NCBI GenBank assembly: GCA_018449715.1
Contig: JAAVVA010000004.1
Coordinates: 186,001 to 250,000, forward strand
DNA length: 64,000 nt
Direction of reading: 5' to 3'
From: Acidobacteriaceae bacterium dw_441
GTDB taxonomy: Bacteria > Acidobacteriota > Terriglobia > Terriglobales > Acidobacteriaceae
Below the pieces are notes generated by a model. It was not told the origin of the DNA. It made no database searches and saw nothing but the letters and a program-made list of their open reading frames with translations. This document shows positions 1-8,681 of this stretch, piece after piece. Position numbers and translations under genes: made by a program. The stretch's first letter is position 1, and every line of letters starts with the position of its first letter.

Positions 1-1
1 T

Positions 2-538
2 GTCTTCCTCGCGGGCCTCTCTGGATTCGTGCTCATCTTCTTCGTCTTCTGCTTCCTGATGGGTAAGGTCATCAACGGAGCCCTGCAGAAGGCGGACGGC
101 CCCACGGATAAGTGGCACCAGGCCGAGCAGAGCGGAGTCAAGGGGCTGACCAGCAACCCGGAACTCGAGCAGAAGCAGTTGCAGAAGCTGACGGAGGCGT
201 TCCCGGAGCCGCGTGTCGATCTCGACGACGGCAACCAGCAGACGGCTGATCTGCATGCGCGTGAGGATCTGATGCTGGAGCACTACAGCAGTTCTTCGGA
301 CCGCGATGGTATCCGTATTCCGATCGAGCGGGCCATGGAACTGGTTGCTCAGCGGGGACTTCCGGTTCACGCGAATGCGGAGACGACGGAGGTGAAGATG
401 GCCGGCGATGTCGAGCCCCAGATTCAAACTCCTCTGACGAATGGCTTCGCCCGCACCGGCTACGAGCTGGAGCAGATCGAGGCTCGCAAGCAGAAGATGG
501 ACTTCAGCAGGGCGGAAGAAGCGGCTCACCACGAGTAG
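2..538 (+). CDS. membrane-anchored protein of unknown function in a cytochrome oxidase operon (5' end outside window)
   Basis: The reading frame is open from the window edge, so the true start lies upstream; the first internal start is a GTG at 29. The visible part opens with one hydrophobic membrane segment (about residues 1-20 from the edge), followed by a hydrophilic, charged region of about 150 residues without cysteines. A conserved-looking stretch, IPIERAMELVAQRGLPV, sits at about two thirds of its length. Small proteins with one membrane anchor and this (V/I)RIPI-(D/E)RAM-(D/E)L motif are commonly found just before SCO and cox genes in many bacteria, and no function is established that I know of. 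The SCO gene starts 70 bp downstream, so it is probably in the same operon, perhaps after alternative complex III genes lying outside the window (inference). Confidence 0.75.
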   Translation, partial: VFLAGLSGFVLIFFVFCFLMGKVINGALQKADGPTDKWHQAEQSGVKGLTSNPELEQKQLQKLTEAFPEPRVDLDDGNQQTADLHAREDLMLEHYSSSSDRDGIRIPIERAMELVAQRGLPVHANAETTEVKMAGDVEPQIQTPLTNGFARTGYELEQIEARKQKMDFSRAEEAAHHE

Positions 539-608
539 TGGCGGGTTCGGTAATCGAAACCGCCTTAACATAGAGATAGGTACAACAGGAACGGCGAAGG
601 GCTGAGCA

Positions 609-1514
609 ATGATGGAGACACTGACAAGACGGAGCGGATGGAGCGTGGCGAAGGCCGTGCTCGGCTGCGCGCTGCTGTGCTCTTCCGCGTTTGCTCAGGT
701 CTCCAGCTACGGGGACAAGCAGACCGGAGAGAATACCGGAGATCAGCTTCCCCAGGTTCTCCAGCGCGTTGGAGTCACGCAGCGACTGAACCAGCAGCTT
801 CCTCTCGATACGCAGTTTGTCGACGACACAGGCAAGCAGGTTCGCCTGGGAGACTACTTCGGCAAGCGCCCCGCAATCCTGACGATGGTGTATTACACCT
901 GCCCGATGCTCTGCTCGGAAGAGCTGGATGGTCTGGCCGGTGCGCTTGAGATGGTCAAGCTGGTTCCGGGCAAAGACTTCGATGTGATCGTCGTTTCGAT
1001 CGATCCCAGCGATACTCCCGAGATTGCAGCGAAGAAGAAGGCCTACTACGTCAAGCGGTATGGTCATCCGGAGACGGCTGCTGGCTGGCACTTTCTGACC
1101 GGGCAGCGTCCTGCGATTGACCAGCTTACCGGTGCGACGGGGTTTGGATATGTTCGAGTTCCGGGGCCGGATGGCAAGCTGACACAGTTCGCGCACGCCA
1201 GCTCGATTGAGCTGGTTACGACGGATGGCAAGCTGGCGCAATACTACCTCGGTGTGGAGTACTCGCCGAAGGACATTCTGCTGGGGCTGATTGAGGCCTC
1301 GGACAACAAGATTGGTTCCACGGTCGCCAATATTCTGACCTACTGCTATCACTACGATCCGCATAACAACAAGCACTCGCTGATCGTCGCGCGGGTGGTG
1401 CAGTTGGGGGGAGTGGTAACCATGGCTGGTTTGGGCGGTTTTATGTTCGTAATGTTCCGCAGGGATATCAAACTCGGACGCGACCACGATTTGACGAAGA
1501 AAGAGAATGGATAA
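609..1514 (+). CDS. SCO1/SenC-family copper chaperone for cytochrome c oxidase
   Basis: A 301-residue thioredoxin-fold protein that in this family delivers copper to, or keeps reduced, the CuA site of cytochrome oxidase subunit II. The copper ligands are visible: C98 and C102 in TCPMLC, and H196 in FAHAS. The N-terminus looks like a cleavable signal or anchor (hydrophobic run at about 14-28 ending AFA). An additional membrane segment near the C-terminus (about 258-278, followed by RRD) suggests that it is anchored in the cytoplasmic membrane from that end. It directly precedes the CuA-bearing coxB with a 9-bp gap, which fits its role. The ATG at 609 is followed by a second ATG, and either could be the start. 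Confidence 0.93.
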   Translation: MMETLTRRSGWSVAKAVLGCALLCSSAFAQVSSYGDKQTGENTGDQLPQVLQRVGVTQRLNQQLPLDTQFVDDTGKQVRLGDYFGKRPAILTMVYYTCPMLCSEELDGLAGALEMVKLVPGKDFDVIVVSIDPSDTPEIAAKKKAYYVKRYGHPETAAGWHFLTGQRPAIDQLTGATGFGYVRVPGPDGKLTQFAHASSIELVTTDGKLAQYYLGVEYSPKDILLGLIEASDNKIGSTVANILTYCYHYDPHNNKHSLIVARVVQLGGVVTMAGLGGFMFVMFRRDIKLGRDHDLTKKENG

Positions 1515-1523
1515 AGGGTAACG

Positions 1524-2567
1524 ATGCATATCAGTCCCGTACTGTGGCAATTTCTGGTGAAGTGGCTTGACGCTTCGGCGCTTTTCCCGCAAGAGGCGTC
1601 TACGATCGCGCCGTATACCGACGCGCTCTACTTCTTTCTCTTGCTGATCACCATCGTCGGCCTTGTGCTGGTGGGCGCACTCATCTTCGGTTTCGCCATC
1701 CGGTACCGCAAGGAGCGGAACCCGGTTGCGACCCAGGTCGAGGGCTCGACGCTGCTTGAGGCCACCTGGACGATCATCCCGCTGGCCCTGTTCCTGATCT
1801 GCTTCGTCTGGGGAGCCCTGCTGTACTTCCGCATCTTCAACCCCCCGACCAATGCGATGAACATCTACGTGGTGGGCAAGCAGTGGATGTGGAAGGCGGA
1901 GCATCCGGGCGGACAGCACGAGATCAACAACCTGCACGTTCCGACAGGTCGTCCGGTCCAGCTGACGATGATCTCGCAGGACGTCTTCCATAGCTACTCG
2001 ATTCCCGCCTTCCGCGTGAAGCGTGAGGTGATCCCGGGCCGCTACTCGACCGTGTGGTTCGAGGCGACCAAGCCGGGAACGTACCACATCTTCTGCACTC
2101 AGTATTGCGGAACGAAGCACTCGGGCATGATCGGTGAAGTGACGGTGATGAGCCCGGATGACTACAAGGCCTGGACCGAGAGTTCGACCAGCGGCATGTC
2201 GCTGGCTCAGAACGGCGAGCGCTTGTTTGCCAGCATGGGCTGCAACGCGTGCCACAGCGGCGGTGCCGCCGCGCGCGGACCGAACCTTGCCGGCGTCTAC
2301 GGATCGAAGCTGCGGCTGGCGAATGGTTCCGACGTCGTGGTCAACGAAGCTTATCTTCGCGATGCGATCCTGAATCCTTCGCAGCATGTGACGGCGGGCT
2401 TTGCCCCCATTATGCCCACCTACCAGGGGCAGATCAGCGAAGAGGGGCTGATCGATCTGGTTGAATATCTGAAGTCCCTCAAGACAAATTACCGTGTTCA
2501 GCAGACGCTGACCACGTCGGAGTCTAACCAAGCGGCGCCGATGACGCCAGGGGTGGTGAAGCCATGA
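1524..2567 (+). CDS. coxB: cytochrome c oxidase subunit II with fused cytochrome c domain (caa3 type)
   Basis: 347 residues. Two N-terminal membrane helices (about 36-60 and 80-102) are followed by the periplasmic cupredoxin domain carrying the binuclear CuA centre: H156, C191, C195, H199 and M202. The residue between the cysteines at the position of the usual Glu is Gln193. A C-terminal class I cytochrome c domain has the haem site C240-x-x-C243-H244 and a likely axial Met in APIMPTY. The fusion makes this a caa3-type oxidase, which accepts electrons through its own haem c. The stop overlaps the coxA start (ATGA at 2564), a sign of translational coupling. Confidence 0.96.
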   Translation: MHISPVLWQFLVKWLDASALFPQEASTIAPYTDALYFFLLLITIVGLVLVGALIFGFAIRYRKERNPVATQVEGSTLLEATWTIIPLALFLICFVWGALLYFRIFNPPTNAMNIYVVGKQWMWKAEHPGGQHEINNLHVPTGRPVQLTMISQDVFHSYSIPAFRVKREVIPGRYSTVWFEATKPGTYHIFCTQYCGTKHSGMIGEVTVMSPDDYKAWTESSTSGMSLAQNGERLFASMGCNACHSGGAAARGPNLAGVYGSKLRLANGSDVVVNEAYLRDAILNPSQHVTAGFAPIMPTYQGQISEEGLIDLVEYLKSLKTNYRVQQTLTTSESNQAAPMTPGVVKP

Positions 2568-4237
2568 GTGCAACCAGTTCAACCATCGTCAATCTTCCGG
2601 ATCAGCGGACAGCGACGCTCCCGAAGAAGAACTATATCAATGCGGAAGACGGTATTCTCAGCTGGCTGCTGACGGCCGATCACAAGCGTATCGGTATCCT
2701 GTACCTGATTACGATTACCTTCTTCTTCCTTATTGGTGGAATCTTTGCGGGCCTGATCCGTCTGGAGCTGTTGACGCCCCAGCCCGATCTGGTGGCTTCG
2801 GATACCTACAACAAGCTCTTTACGCTGCATGGCATCGTGATGATCTTCCTGTTCCTGGTGCCTTCGGTTCCGGCGACGCTGGGCAACTTCCTGATCCCGA
2901 TCATGATCGGAGCCAAGGATCTTGCCTTCCCGAAGATCAACCTGCTGAGCTGGTACCTGGCGGTGATCGGCGGTTCTTTCACGCTGGCGACGATGGTTCT
3001 CGGCGGTGTGGATACGGGGTGGACCTTTACGACCCCGCTCTCGACGCACTATTTGAACACGCACGTCGTGACAGCCGGCCTCGGTGTCTTCATCCTCGGC
3101 TTCTCGTCGATCTTTACCGGACTGAACATCATCGTGACGGTTCACCGTCTGCGCGCTCCGGGCATGACCTGGTTCCGTATGCCGCTGTTCGTGTGGGCGC
3201 ACTATGCGGCCTCGATCATGATGGTTCTGGGAACCCCGGTTCTGGCCATCGCGATCACGCTGGTCGCTCTTGAGCGCACGCTCCACATCGGCGTCTTCGA
3301 CCCGGCGCTGGGCGGCGATCCTCTGCTCTTCCAGCATCTGTTCTGGTTCTACTCGCACCCGGCTGTATACATCATGATTCTTCCTGGATTTGGTGTCATT
3401 TCCGAGGTGATCTCGACCTTCAGCCGCAAGCGCGTCTTCGGATATACGGCCGTCGCGTTCTCGTCGGTGGCGATCGCAGTCTTCGGCTTCCTCGTCTGGG
3501 AGCACCACATGTTCATCATGGGTGTCTCGAACTACTCGGCGCTGGTCTTCTCGCTGCTGACGATGCTGGTCGCGGTTCCCTCCGCCATCAAGATCTTCAA
3601 CTGGTCCTTCACGCTGCAGAAGGGATCGATCACCTTCGAGACTCCGATGATGTATGCCCTGGCGTTCATCGGTCTGTTCACGATCGGCGGCCTGACGGGC
3701 ATCTTCCTTGGCTCGCTGGGGATGGACGTTCACCTGACCGAGACGTACTTCATCGTGGCGCACTTCCACTACGTGATGGTGGGCGGTATGTTGATGGCCT
3801 ACCTCGCCGGTCTGCATTTCTGGTGGCCGAAGATGACGGGCCGCATGTACCCCGAGGCAGTTTCGAAGCTTTCGGCGGTGGTGAGCTTTATCGGCTTCAA
3901 CCTTACCTTCATGCCGCAGTTCATCCTTGGCTACCTTGGCATGCCGCGCCGCTATCATGCGTATCCTGCGGAGTTCCAGGTGCTCAACGTTCTTTCGACG
4001 GCGGGCGCAACGGTGCTTGGCGTGGGCTTCCTGATGCCGGCCATCTACCTGGTCTGGTCGCTGAAGTATGGAAAGATTGCCGGTAACAATCCCTGGCAGG
4101 CAACTGGCCTGGAGTGGCAGATCCAGTCGCCGCCGCTGACTGAGAACTTCGTCGAGTCTCCTGTGATCGACTACGAAGCTTACGACTATGAGTGGCTTGC
4201 CCACAAGACGGAACAAGAGGTGACGACCGTTGGATAA
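2564..4237 (+). CDS. coxA: cytochrome c oxidase subunit I, A2-type haem-copper oxidase
   Basis: 557 residues with the twelve-helix layout of subunit I, which holds low-spin haem a and the haem a3-CuB centre where oxygen is reduced. Visible ligand motifs are LHGIVMIF (haem a His), the CuB His plus cross-linked Tyr in YSHPAVYIM, the His pair in WEHHMFIMG, and VAHFHYVM for haems a3 and a. The usual proton-gating Glu of HPEVY is replaced by Ala while a Tyr-Ser pair precedes the His. In this superfamily that marks the A2 subtype, as in Rhodothermus caa3. The gene overlaps coxB by 4 bp and coxC by 8 bp. Confidence 0.97.
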   Translation: MSATSSTIVNLPDQRTATLPKKNYINAEDGILSWLLTADHKRIGILYLITITFFFLIGGIFAGLIRLELLTPQPDLVASDTYNKLFTLHGIVMIFLFLVPSVPATLGNFLIPIMIGAKDLAFPKINLLSWYLAVIGGSFTLATMVLGGVDTGWTFTTPLSTHYLNTHVVTAGLGVFILGFSSIFTGLNIIVTVHRLRAPGMTWFRMPLFVWAHYAASIMMVLGTPVLAIAITLVALERTLHIGVFDPALGGDPLLFQHLFWFYSHPAVYIMILPGFGVISEVISTFSRKRVFGYTAVAFSSVAIAVFGFLVWEHHMFIMGVSNYSALVFSLLTMLVAVPSAIKIFNWSFTLQKGSITFETPMMYALAFIGLFTIGGLTGIFLGSLGMDVHLTETYFIVAHFHYVMVGGMLMAYLAGLHFWWPKMTGRMYPEAVSKLSAVVSFIGFNLTFMPQFILGYLGMPRRYHAYPAEFQVLNVLSTAGATVLGVGFLMPAIYLVWSLKYGKIAGNNPWQATGLEWQIQSPPLTENFVESPVIDYEAYDYEWLAHKTEQEVTTVG

Positions 4238-4988
4238 CACGATCGTAGCAACACACGATACGCACGCAGAGGAGCACCATCACTCTCTGCCGCAGCTCCG
4301 GCATCACTTCGAGACGGAGCAGCAGCAGCGCGAGGCCGGAACCTTCGGGATGTGGCTCTTCCTGCTCACCGAAATCATGTTCTTCGGCGGGCTGTTCTTC
4401 GCCTATCTGCTTTACCGAAACTGGTACAACCCGGCCTTCGTGGCGGCGTCGAACCAGCTCAGCATTCCGATGGGAACGGTCAACACGGCGATCCTGATCT
4501 CCTCGGGCTTCTTCATGGCTCTTGGCGTGTGGGCGGCCGAGGTTCGCAAGCAGGGCCTGCTGGTTCTCTTTCTTCTGCTGACGACCCTCTTCGGATGCCT
4601 CTTCCTTGGAGTGAAGTACTTTGAGTACAAGGAGAAGTGGGAGAAGCACCATATTCCTGGCGCCAACTTCGACATCTCGGAGTTCGTCAATCCTCCGCTG
4701 AACCCGACGACGCACAAGCCAATTGAAGAGCCGCTCTCGCCCGATATGGCGAAAAAGACCCAGGTCTTCTTCTCGCTGTACTTCGTGATGACCGGAATGC
4801 ACGCTCTGCACATGATTATCGGAATCGTGCTGCTGGGATGGCTGACATGGAGGGCCAACCGAGGGGAGTTCACCGAGGGGTACGTGGCGCCGATTGAGAA
4901 CTTCGGCCTGTACTGGCACTTCGTCGATATTGTGTGGATCTTCCTGTTTCCGCTGCTTTATCTCATCAACCGTCACCCCGGCACGTAG
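4230..4988 (+). CDS. coxC: cytochrome c oxidase subunit III
   Basis: 252 residues with five to six predicted membrane helices and the family signatures [17 protein letters not shown] near the N-terminus and [17 protein letters not shown] at the C-terminus. Subunit III stabilises the proton-pumping core of the oxidase. Translation starts at TTG 4230 inside the end of coxA (8-bp overlap); no ATG or GTG gives a better match to the family N-terminus, and a histidine-rich leader of about 30 residues comes first. An insert at about residues 140-170 rich in Pro and Lys separates two helices. It belongs to the same operon as coxBA. Confidence 0.95.
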   Translation: MDNTIVATHDTHAEEHHHSLPQLRHHFETEQQQREAGTFGMWLFLLTEIMFFGGLFFAYLLYRNWYNPAFVAASNQLSIPMGTVNTAILISSGFFMALGVWAAEVRKQGLLVLFLLLTTLFGCLFLGVKYFEYKEKWEKHHIPGANFDISEFVNPPLNPTTHKPIEEPLSPDMAKKTQVFFSLYFVMTGMHALHMIIGIVLLGWLTWRANRGEFTEGYVAPIENFGLYWHFVDIVWIFLFPLLYLINRHPGT

Positions 4989-5009
4989 CCGTATCGCAAG
5001 GAGAAGATT

Positions 5010-5348
5010 ATGTCGTCTCAATATCACGACCCGGCCAACGTGAACAATCCGGAGCACGCGGAGCATCATATTGTCGGGCCTGGAACCTACATCGCGATCT
5101 ATGTCACGCTGCTGGTTTTTACCGGCATCACGGTTGGGGCAGCCTTCATTGATCTGGGCGTTCTGAATCCGATCATTGCAGTGGGAATCGCCTGCATCAA
5201 GGCGACGATCGTGATCCTGTTCTTCATGCACGTCATCTATCAGTCCAAGCTGATCAAGATGACGGTCGGAGCGGGATTCTTCACCTTCCTGATTCTGCTG
5301 ACGATGACCCTGACCGATTACATCAGCCGCGCCTGGGGCCGCTGGTAA
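5010..5348 (+). CDS. cytochrome c oxidase subunit IV-type small membrane protein
   Basis: 112 residues with three predicted helices (about 27-49, 52-75 and 84-104), the size and layout of the prokaryotic COX4 (CoxD/CtaF) family. The stretch IKATIVILFFMHVIYQSKL is typical of that family. It is the last gene of the oxidase operon: 21 bp after coxC, preceded by a good ribosome site (AAGGAGA), and followed within 35 bp by a rho-independent terminator. Subunit IV is thought to assist assembly or stability of the core; it has no cofactor ligands. Confidence 0.9.
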   Translation: MSSQYHDPANVNNPEHAEHHIVGPGTYIAIYVTLLVFTGITVGAAFIDLGVLNPIIAVGIACIKATIVILFFMHVIYQSKLIKMTVGAGFFTFLILLTMTLTDYISRAWGRW

Positions 5349-5381
5349 AACTCAGTCACAAACTGCTTCAAACGATAAAGT

Positions 5382-5410
5382 GCGGCCCGAATGGGCCGCC
5401 TTTCTTTTTT
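5382..5410 (+). terminator. rho-independent terminator of the cox operon
   Basis: A perfect 7-bp GC stem (GCGGCCC/GGGCCGC) with a GAAT loop is followed by a T-rich run (CTTTCTTTTTT). It sits 33 bp after the subunit IV stop and before the convergent AraC gene. Confidence 0.9.
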
Positions 5411-5443
5411 GCAGGCTAAGAGCACGCGGAGTCTGCATGATGG

Positions 5444-6403
5444 CTATTGGGACGCGGCGTTGGCGTTGTGTTCTTCGCTGGGGGTTTTGGTCTTCCGGTT
5501 GTTGCGGAGATACTGTCGCGGGGAAGTTCCCATCACTCGCTTGAAGGCTGTGCTGAAGGCGCTTTCGGATTCGTAGCCGAGTGAGAGCGCAATGGCGGAG
5601 AGAGGGTCGCTCGAAGAGGTCATCCTTTCTCCCGCGAGCAGCATGCGCCAGCGTGTGAGGTACTCCATTGGGGATGTTCCGACCATCTTTTTGAACTTCA
5701 TGGCGAAGATCGAGCGGGACATTCCGGCTTGCTCTCCCAACTGATGCAAGGTCCAGCGCTGGCCGGGAGAGGCGTGCATGGCGGTGATTGCCGCGCTGAT
5801 CTGTTTGTCTGCCAGGGCGAAGAGCCATCCGGTTCGGTCGCCTGATCCCTCCGCGAGGTGTCGCCTCAGGGCCTGAAGCAGGAGCATGTGGGCGAGGTGT
5901 TCGGCGACGAGAGAGGCTCCGGGCTGCTGCTCGAACAACTCCTGTCGCATTCGTTGGAGAGACCAGCGCATGGCGTCTTTGTCGGCCTCTTTCTGCAGGT
6001 GGAGGATGGGGGGCAACATTCCCAGCAGGATGCTGGAATGATGGCCGCTGAAGGTGAAGTGGCCTCCCATGATGCAGCATCCTCCACCGCCGTTGATGCG
6101 AGCGATGACGCCTTCTTTTTTCGCCGCCTTCAGCATGGGGAGGGGATCGATCGGCGGAAGCGCCAGATCGCTGGCCAGTCGAAATGGTCTTCCGTGGGGC
6201 AGCAGAAAGCAGTCGCCGGTCTGCAGAAGCACGGCTTCGGGGATGCCTTCCACGGCGAGCCAGCATTGCCCGGAGATCACGGCGTAGCACTTGATGCCGT
6301 CGTGCTGACCGAAGCGGGCAGACCATTCGCCGCCGATGTCGAAGCCTCCGGAGAGATAGCTTTGCGGTTTCAGCAGCGAGAGAACGTCAGAGAGAGGGTC
6401 CAT
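5444..6403 (-). CDS. AraC-family transcriptional regulator with N-terminal cupin domain
   Basis: 319 residues. The N-terminal half (about 1-190) resembles the cupin/AraC-ligand domain (SGQCWLAVEG, TGDCFLLPHGRP). The C-terminal 100 residues carry the double helix-turn-helix: first helix pair around LHQLGEQAGMSRSIFAMKFK, second around AIALSLGYESESAFSTAFKR, ending in the usual GTSPRQYLR. It is transcribed away from an SDR gene with a 126-bp shared control region. In comparable AraC/SDR pairs the regulator controls its divergent neighbour; this is inference here. The inducer is unknown. The C-terminal tail after about residue 300 is polar and poorly conserved in appearance. Confidence 0.92.
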   Translation of the reverse strand: MDPLSDVLSLLKPQSYLSGGFDIGGEWSARFGQHDGIKCYAVISGQCWLAVEGIPEAVLLQTGDCFLLPHGRPFRLASDLALPPIDPLPMLKAAKKEGVIARINGGGGCCIMGGHFTFSGHHSSILLGMLPPILHLQKEADKDAMRWSLQRMRQELFEQQPGASLVAEHLAHMLLLQALRRHLAEGSGDRTGWLFALADKQISAAITAMHASPGQRWTLHQLGEQAGMSRSIFAMKFKKMVGTSPMEYLTRWRMLLAGERMTSSSDPLSAIALSLGYESESAFSTAFKRVMGTSPRQYLRNNRKTKTPSEEHNANAASQ

Positions 6404-6529
6404 TGGGTATCCGGACGATTGCGAAGATAATACGGACTTCTAAGTATAGATCGTATCGCGTATGTCTTCTATTTTTGATCTTAATGTGACTGCATCGGCG
6501 GTCATGCAAAGTAGCTGGGGAGAGATTTC
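6404..6529. promoter_or_regulatory. divergent promoter region between AraC regulator and SDR
   Basis: This 126-bp A/T-rich spacer must hold both outward promoters and probably the AraC-type operator. The segment CGGACGATTGCGAAGATAATACGGACTTC contains two CGGAC boxes 22 bp apart, a possible pair of half-sites. No promoter matching consensus closely could be fixed by eye. Confidence 0.4.
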
Positions 6530-7420
6530 ATGCGGGTTTTTGTTACAGGAGCAACGGGTTTTGTCGGTTCTGCGGTCGTTCGTGAGCTTATAGGAGCGGG
6601 GCATCGGGTGCTTGGGCTGGCTCGTTCGGAGGCGGGAGCCAGTGCGCTTGCCGCCGCGGGGGCCGAGGCGCATCGCGGCGATCTGAGCGATCTTGAAGGA
6701 TTGCGGAGCGGGGCGGCTGGGTGCGATGCCGTGATCCATACAGGCTTCAACCATGATTTTTCGAAGTTTGCGGAGAACTGCGAGATGGACCGGCTTGCCA
6801 TCGAGGCCCTGGGGGCGGAGCTTGAGGGGAGCGAGCGGCCTTTGCTGGTGACCTCGGGGGTTGCGGTTCTGGCCAGGGACGGGATCGCGAGGGAGAACGA
6901 CGAGGCTGTTCCGGTCACGGACGCTTATCCTCGTGCGTCGGAGGCGACGGCGATGGCCCTGGCGGCTCGCGGGGTGCGGGCTTCGGTGGTGCGGCTTCCG
7001 CCAACGGTTCATGGCGAGGGAGATCATGGTTTTGTTCCGCTGCTGATTGGCCTTGCTCGCGAGAAGGGAGCGGCGGCGTATATCGGCGAGGGGCTCAATC
7101 GCTGGCCCGCGGTACACCGGCTGGATGCGGCGGCGGTCTATCGGCTGGCGCTGGAGAAGAACCTGATTGGCGGGCGGTTCCATGCGATTGCGGAGGAGGG
7201 GGTTCCCTTCCGCGAGATTGCTTCGGTGATCGGGAACCGGCTGGGCGTTCCGGTTGTCGGTAAGACTCCCGAGGAGGCAAAGGAGCACTTCGGATGGTTT
7301 GCGAGGTTTGCCGGGATGGGGGTTCAGGCTTCCAGTGAGCAGACGAGGTCGGTGCTGGGGTGGCAGCCGAAGCAGGCTGAGTTGCTCGCCGATATGGAGG
7401 AGTATTACTTCAGGGCGTGA
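6530..7420 (+). CDS. SDR-family NAD(P)-dependent epimerase/oxidoreductase
   Basis: 296 residues of extended or atypical short-chain dehydrogenase fold. The N-terminal Rossmann motif [11 protein letters not shown] (about residues 7-17) and the later LARSE segment indicate binding of a dinucleotide, probably NADP. The family's strand motif before the active site appears as VTSGVAV, and [16 protein letters not shown] matches the substrate-side motif of this subfamily. The classical Tyr-x3-Lys pair is not clear: the corresponding stretch is YPRASEAT, without the Lys, so the catalytic mechanism may differ or the protein may only bind nucleotide. The substrate is unknown. It is divergent from the AraC gene that probably controls it. 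Confidence 0.88.
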   Translation: MRVFVTGATGFVGSAVVRELIGAGHRVLGLARSEAGASALAAAGAEAHRGDLSDLEGLRSGAAGCDAVIHTGFNHDFSKFAENCEMDRLAIEALGAELEGSERPLLVTSGVAVLARDGIARENDEAVPVTDAYPRASEATAMALAARGVRASVVRLPPTVHGEGDHGFVPLLIGLAREKGAAAYIGEGLNRWPAVHRLDAAAVYRLALEKNLIGGRFHAIAEEGVPFREIASVIGNRLGVPVVGKTPEEAKEHFGWFARFAGMGVQASSEQTRSVLGWQPKQAELLADMEEYYFRA

Positions 7421-7444
7421 GCGCTTTTTGGGGGAACAGGGGTG

Positions 7445-7548
7445 GGCATTCCATCCTTCGCGGTGAGGCTGCGAAGGATGGAATGCCGAGGTGGGTGTGG
7501 CTGTTTAGAGGAGAAGCAGATTCCTCCGCTCTGCTGCGGAATGACAAG
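7445..7548. repeat. dispersed palindromic repeat, copy 1 (single hairpin plus GAGAAGCAGATTCC module)
   Basis: A perfect 17-bp inverted repeat (arms 7445-7461 and 7471-7487, 9-nt loop GGTGAGGCT) is followed at 7511-7548 by a 38-bp module that starts GAGAAGCAGATTCCTCCGCT and ends GGAATGACAAG. The same inner hairpin occurs at about 12978, 23255 and 40004, and the second module at 13039 and 23316. It lies between the convergent SDR and hydrolase genes. Confidence 0.85.
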
Positions 7549-7596
7549 TTTTAAAGGTGGTGGATGGGGAGATATTTGTGACGGTACGGGCGAAAT

Positions 7597-8532
7597 TCAG
7601 ATCATCCCGAGCGATTTCAGCCATGTCTCTACCAAGTCGGGCCACCTTGTCACAGGAAGGTTGGTGCGGCGCAATCCGAAGGCGTGGCCTCCGTGTGGGA
7701 ACAGGTGCATCTCTACGGGAACTCCGATTTTCTTGAGGCCCATGTAGTAGCTGAGAGAATCCTCGACGCGGTCCACGTTGTCGTCCTCGTTTTGCAGCAG
7801 AAACGTGGGAGGAGTTTGCGGCGTGATGTGCGAGCGGATATCGGGGTTCAACTCGATGCTGTTTGCGGCCCTGGAGAGATGACCTGGATAGATCGCAACG
7901 GCAAAGTCGGGACGGCAGCTTACTTTGTCTGCGGCATCGATGGTTGGGTACAGGCGCTTGTCGTAGTGGACGCTGATGGCGGTTACCAGATGGCCTCCTG
8001 CCGAAAATCCCAGCACACCGATCTTGTGGGGATCGATGTGCCATTCGGAGGCGTGAAGTCGAACGAGCCCCATCGCTCTCTGGGCGTCTTCGAGGGCCTC
8101 TGGAGATTCGGGGTAGGCGCCGGACTTCGGCAGCTTCGCCTCGCCGGGGACGCGGTACTTCAACAGGACGCAGGTGATCCCCTTCGCGGTCAGCCAATCG
8201 CAGACCTCCGTGCCTTCGAGGTCGATAGCGAGAATCTGGTATCCGCCGCCGGGGAAGACGAGCACAGCGGCTCCGGTATTCTTGCCGGTCGGGCGATAGA
8301 CCGTAATCGTCGGTTTGGAGACGTTATTGATGTAGACCCACGACTTGCCTGCGACCAGGTCCTTATCGTCCACCTTCAGGGTCTCGGGGCCTGTAACGGG
8401 GCGGGCGTCCGGAACTTTGTCCGGCCATATCGGGATTTGGGTGTGTCCGGGTGAGGGCTGCCAGGTGGGTGTTTGTCCACTGAGTGGACGGAGGGCGATG
8501 GTGAGGAAAAGAAGAATCAGTAAGGTTTTCAT
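7597..8532 (-). CDS. secreted alpha/beta hydrolase (acetyl-esterase/lipase family)
   Basis: 311 residues with an N-terminal signal peptide (about 1-19, ending LSGQ). The fold signatures are the oxyanion motif VFPGGGY, the nucleophile elbow GFSAGGH, an acidic residue in QNEDDNVD and the catalytic His in HGGHAFGLR, in the expected order for a serine hydrolase of the Aes/BD-FAE type. Such enzymes often remove acetyl or feruloyl groups from plant polysaccharides, but the true substrate cannot be read from the sequence. It is convergent with the SDR gene; between them lie only palindromic repeats, so it appears to be monocistronic. Confidence 0.88.
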   Translation of the reverse strand: MKTLLILLFLTIALRPLSGQTPTWQPSPGHTQIPIWPDKVPDARPVTGPETLKVDDKDLVAGKSWVYINNVSKPTITVYRPTGKNTGAAVLVFPGGGYQILAIDLEGTEVCDWLTAKGITCVLLKYRVPGEAKLPKSGAYPESPEALEDAQRAMGLVRLHASEWHIDPHKIGVLGFSAGGHLVTAISVHYDKRLYPTIDAADKVSCRPDFAVAIYPGHLSRAANSIELNPDIRSHITPQTPPTFLLQNEDDNVDRVEDSLSYYMGLKKIGVPVEMHLFPHGGHAFGLRRTNLPVTRWPDLVETWLKSLGMI

Positions 8533-8625
8533 GGAAAGCTCTCCCGCTTCAGTGAGAGCGAGTGTAGGGCTTCCGATTGCCGGGGTTTTCCTTTTCGCGC
8601 GGCGGGAACTGACTTAATTAACCGA

Positions 8626-8669
8626 GACGAATCACCGTGGCGAATCTCCTTCGCGTGCGGCGATTCGTC
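8626..8669. repeat. nested inverted repeat after the GT39 gene
   Basis: Outer arms GACGAATC (8626-8633) and GATTCGTC (8662-8669) enclose inner arms GCGAA (8640-8644) and TTCGC (8650-8654). No T-run follows on either side, so it is not a typical terminator. It lies 12 bp beyond the stop of the minus-strand glycosyltransferase gene. Confidence 0.45.
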
Positions 8670-8681
8670 TTCTCCTATCTG

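Noticed and set aside
504-4240. Long minus-strand open frames opposite the SCO, coxB and coxA genes (up to 692 residues)
   Set aside because: They are shadows of the GC-rich codons of the cox genes; the translations are Arg/His/Asp-rich without domains, while the plus strand gives complete known proteins.
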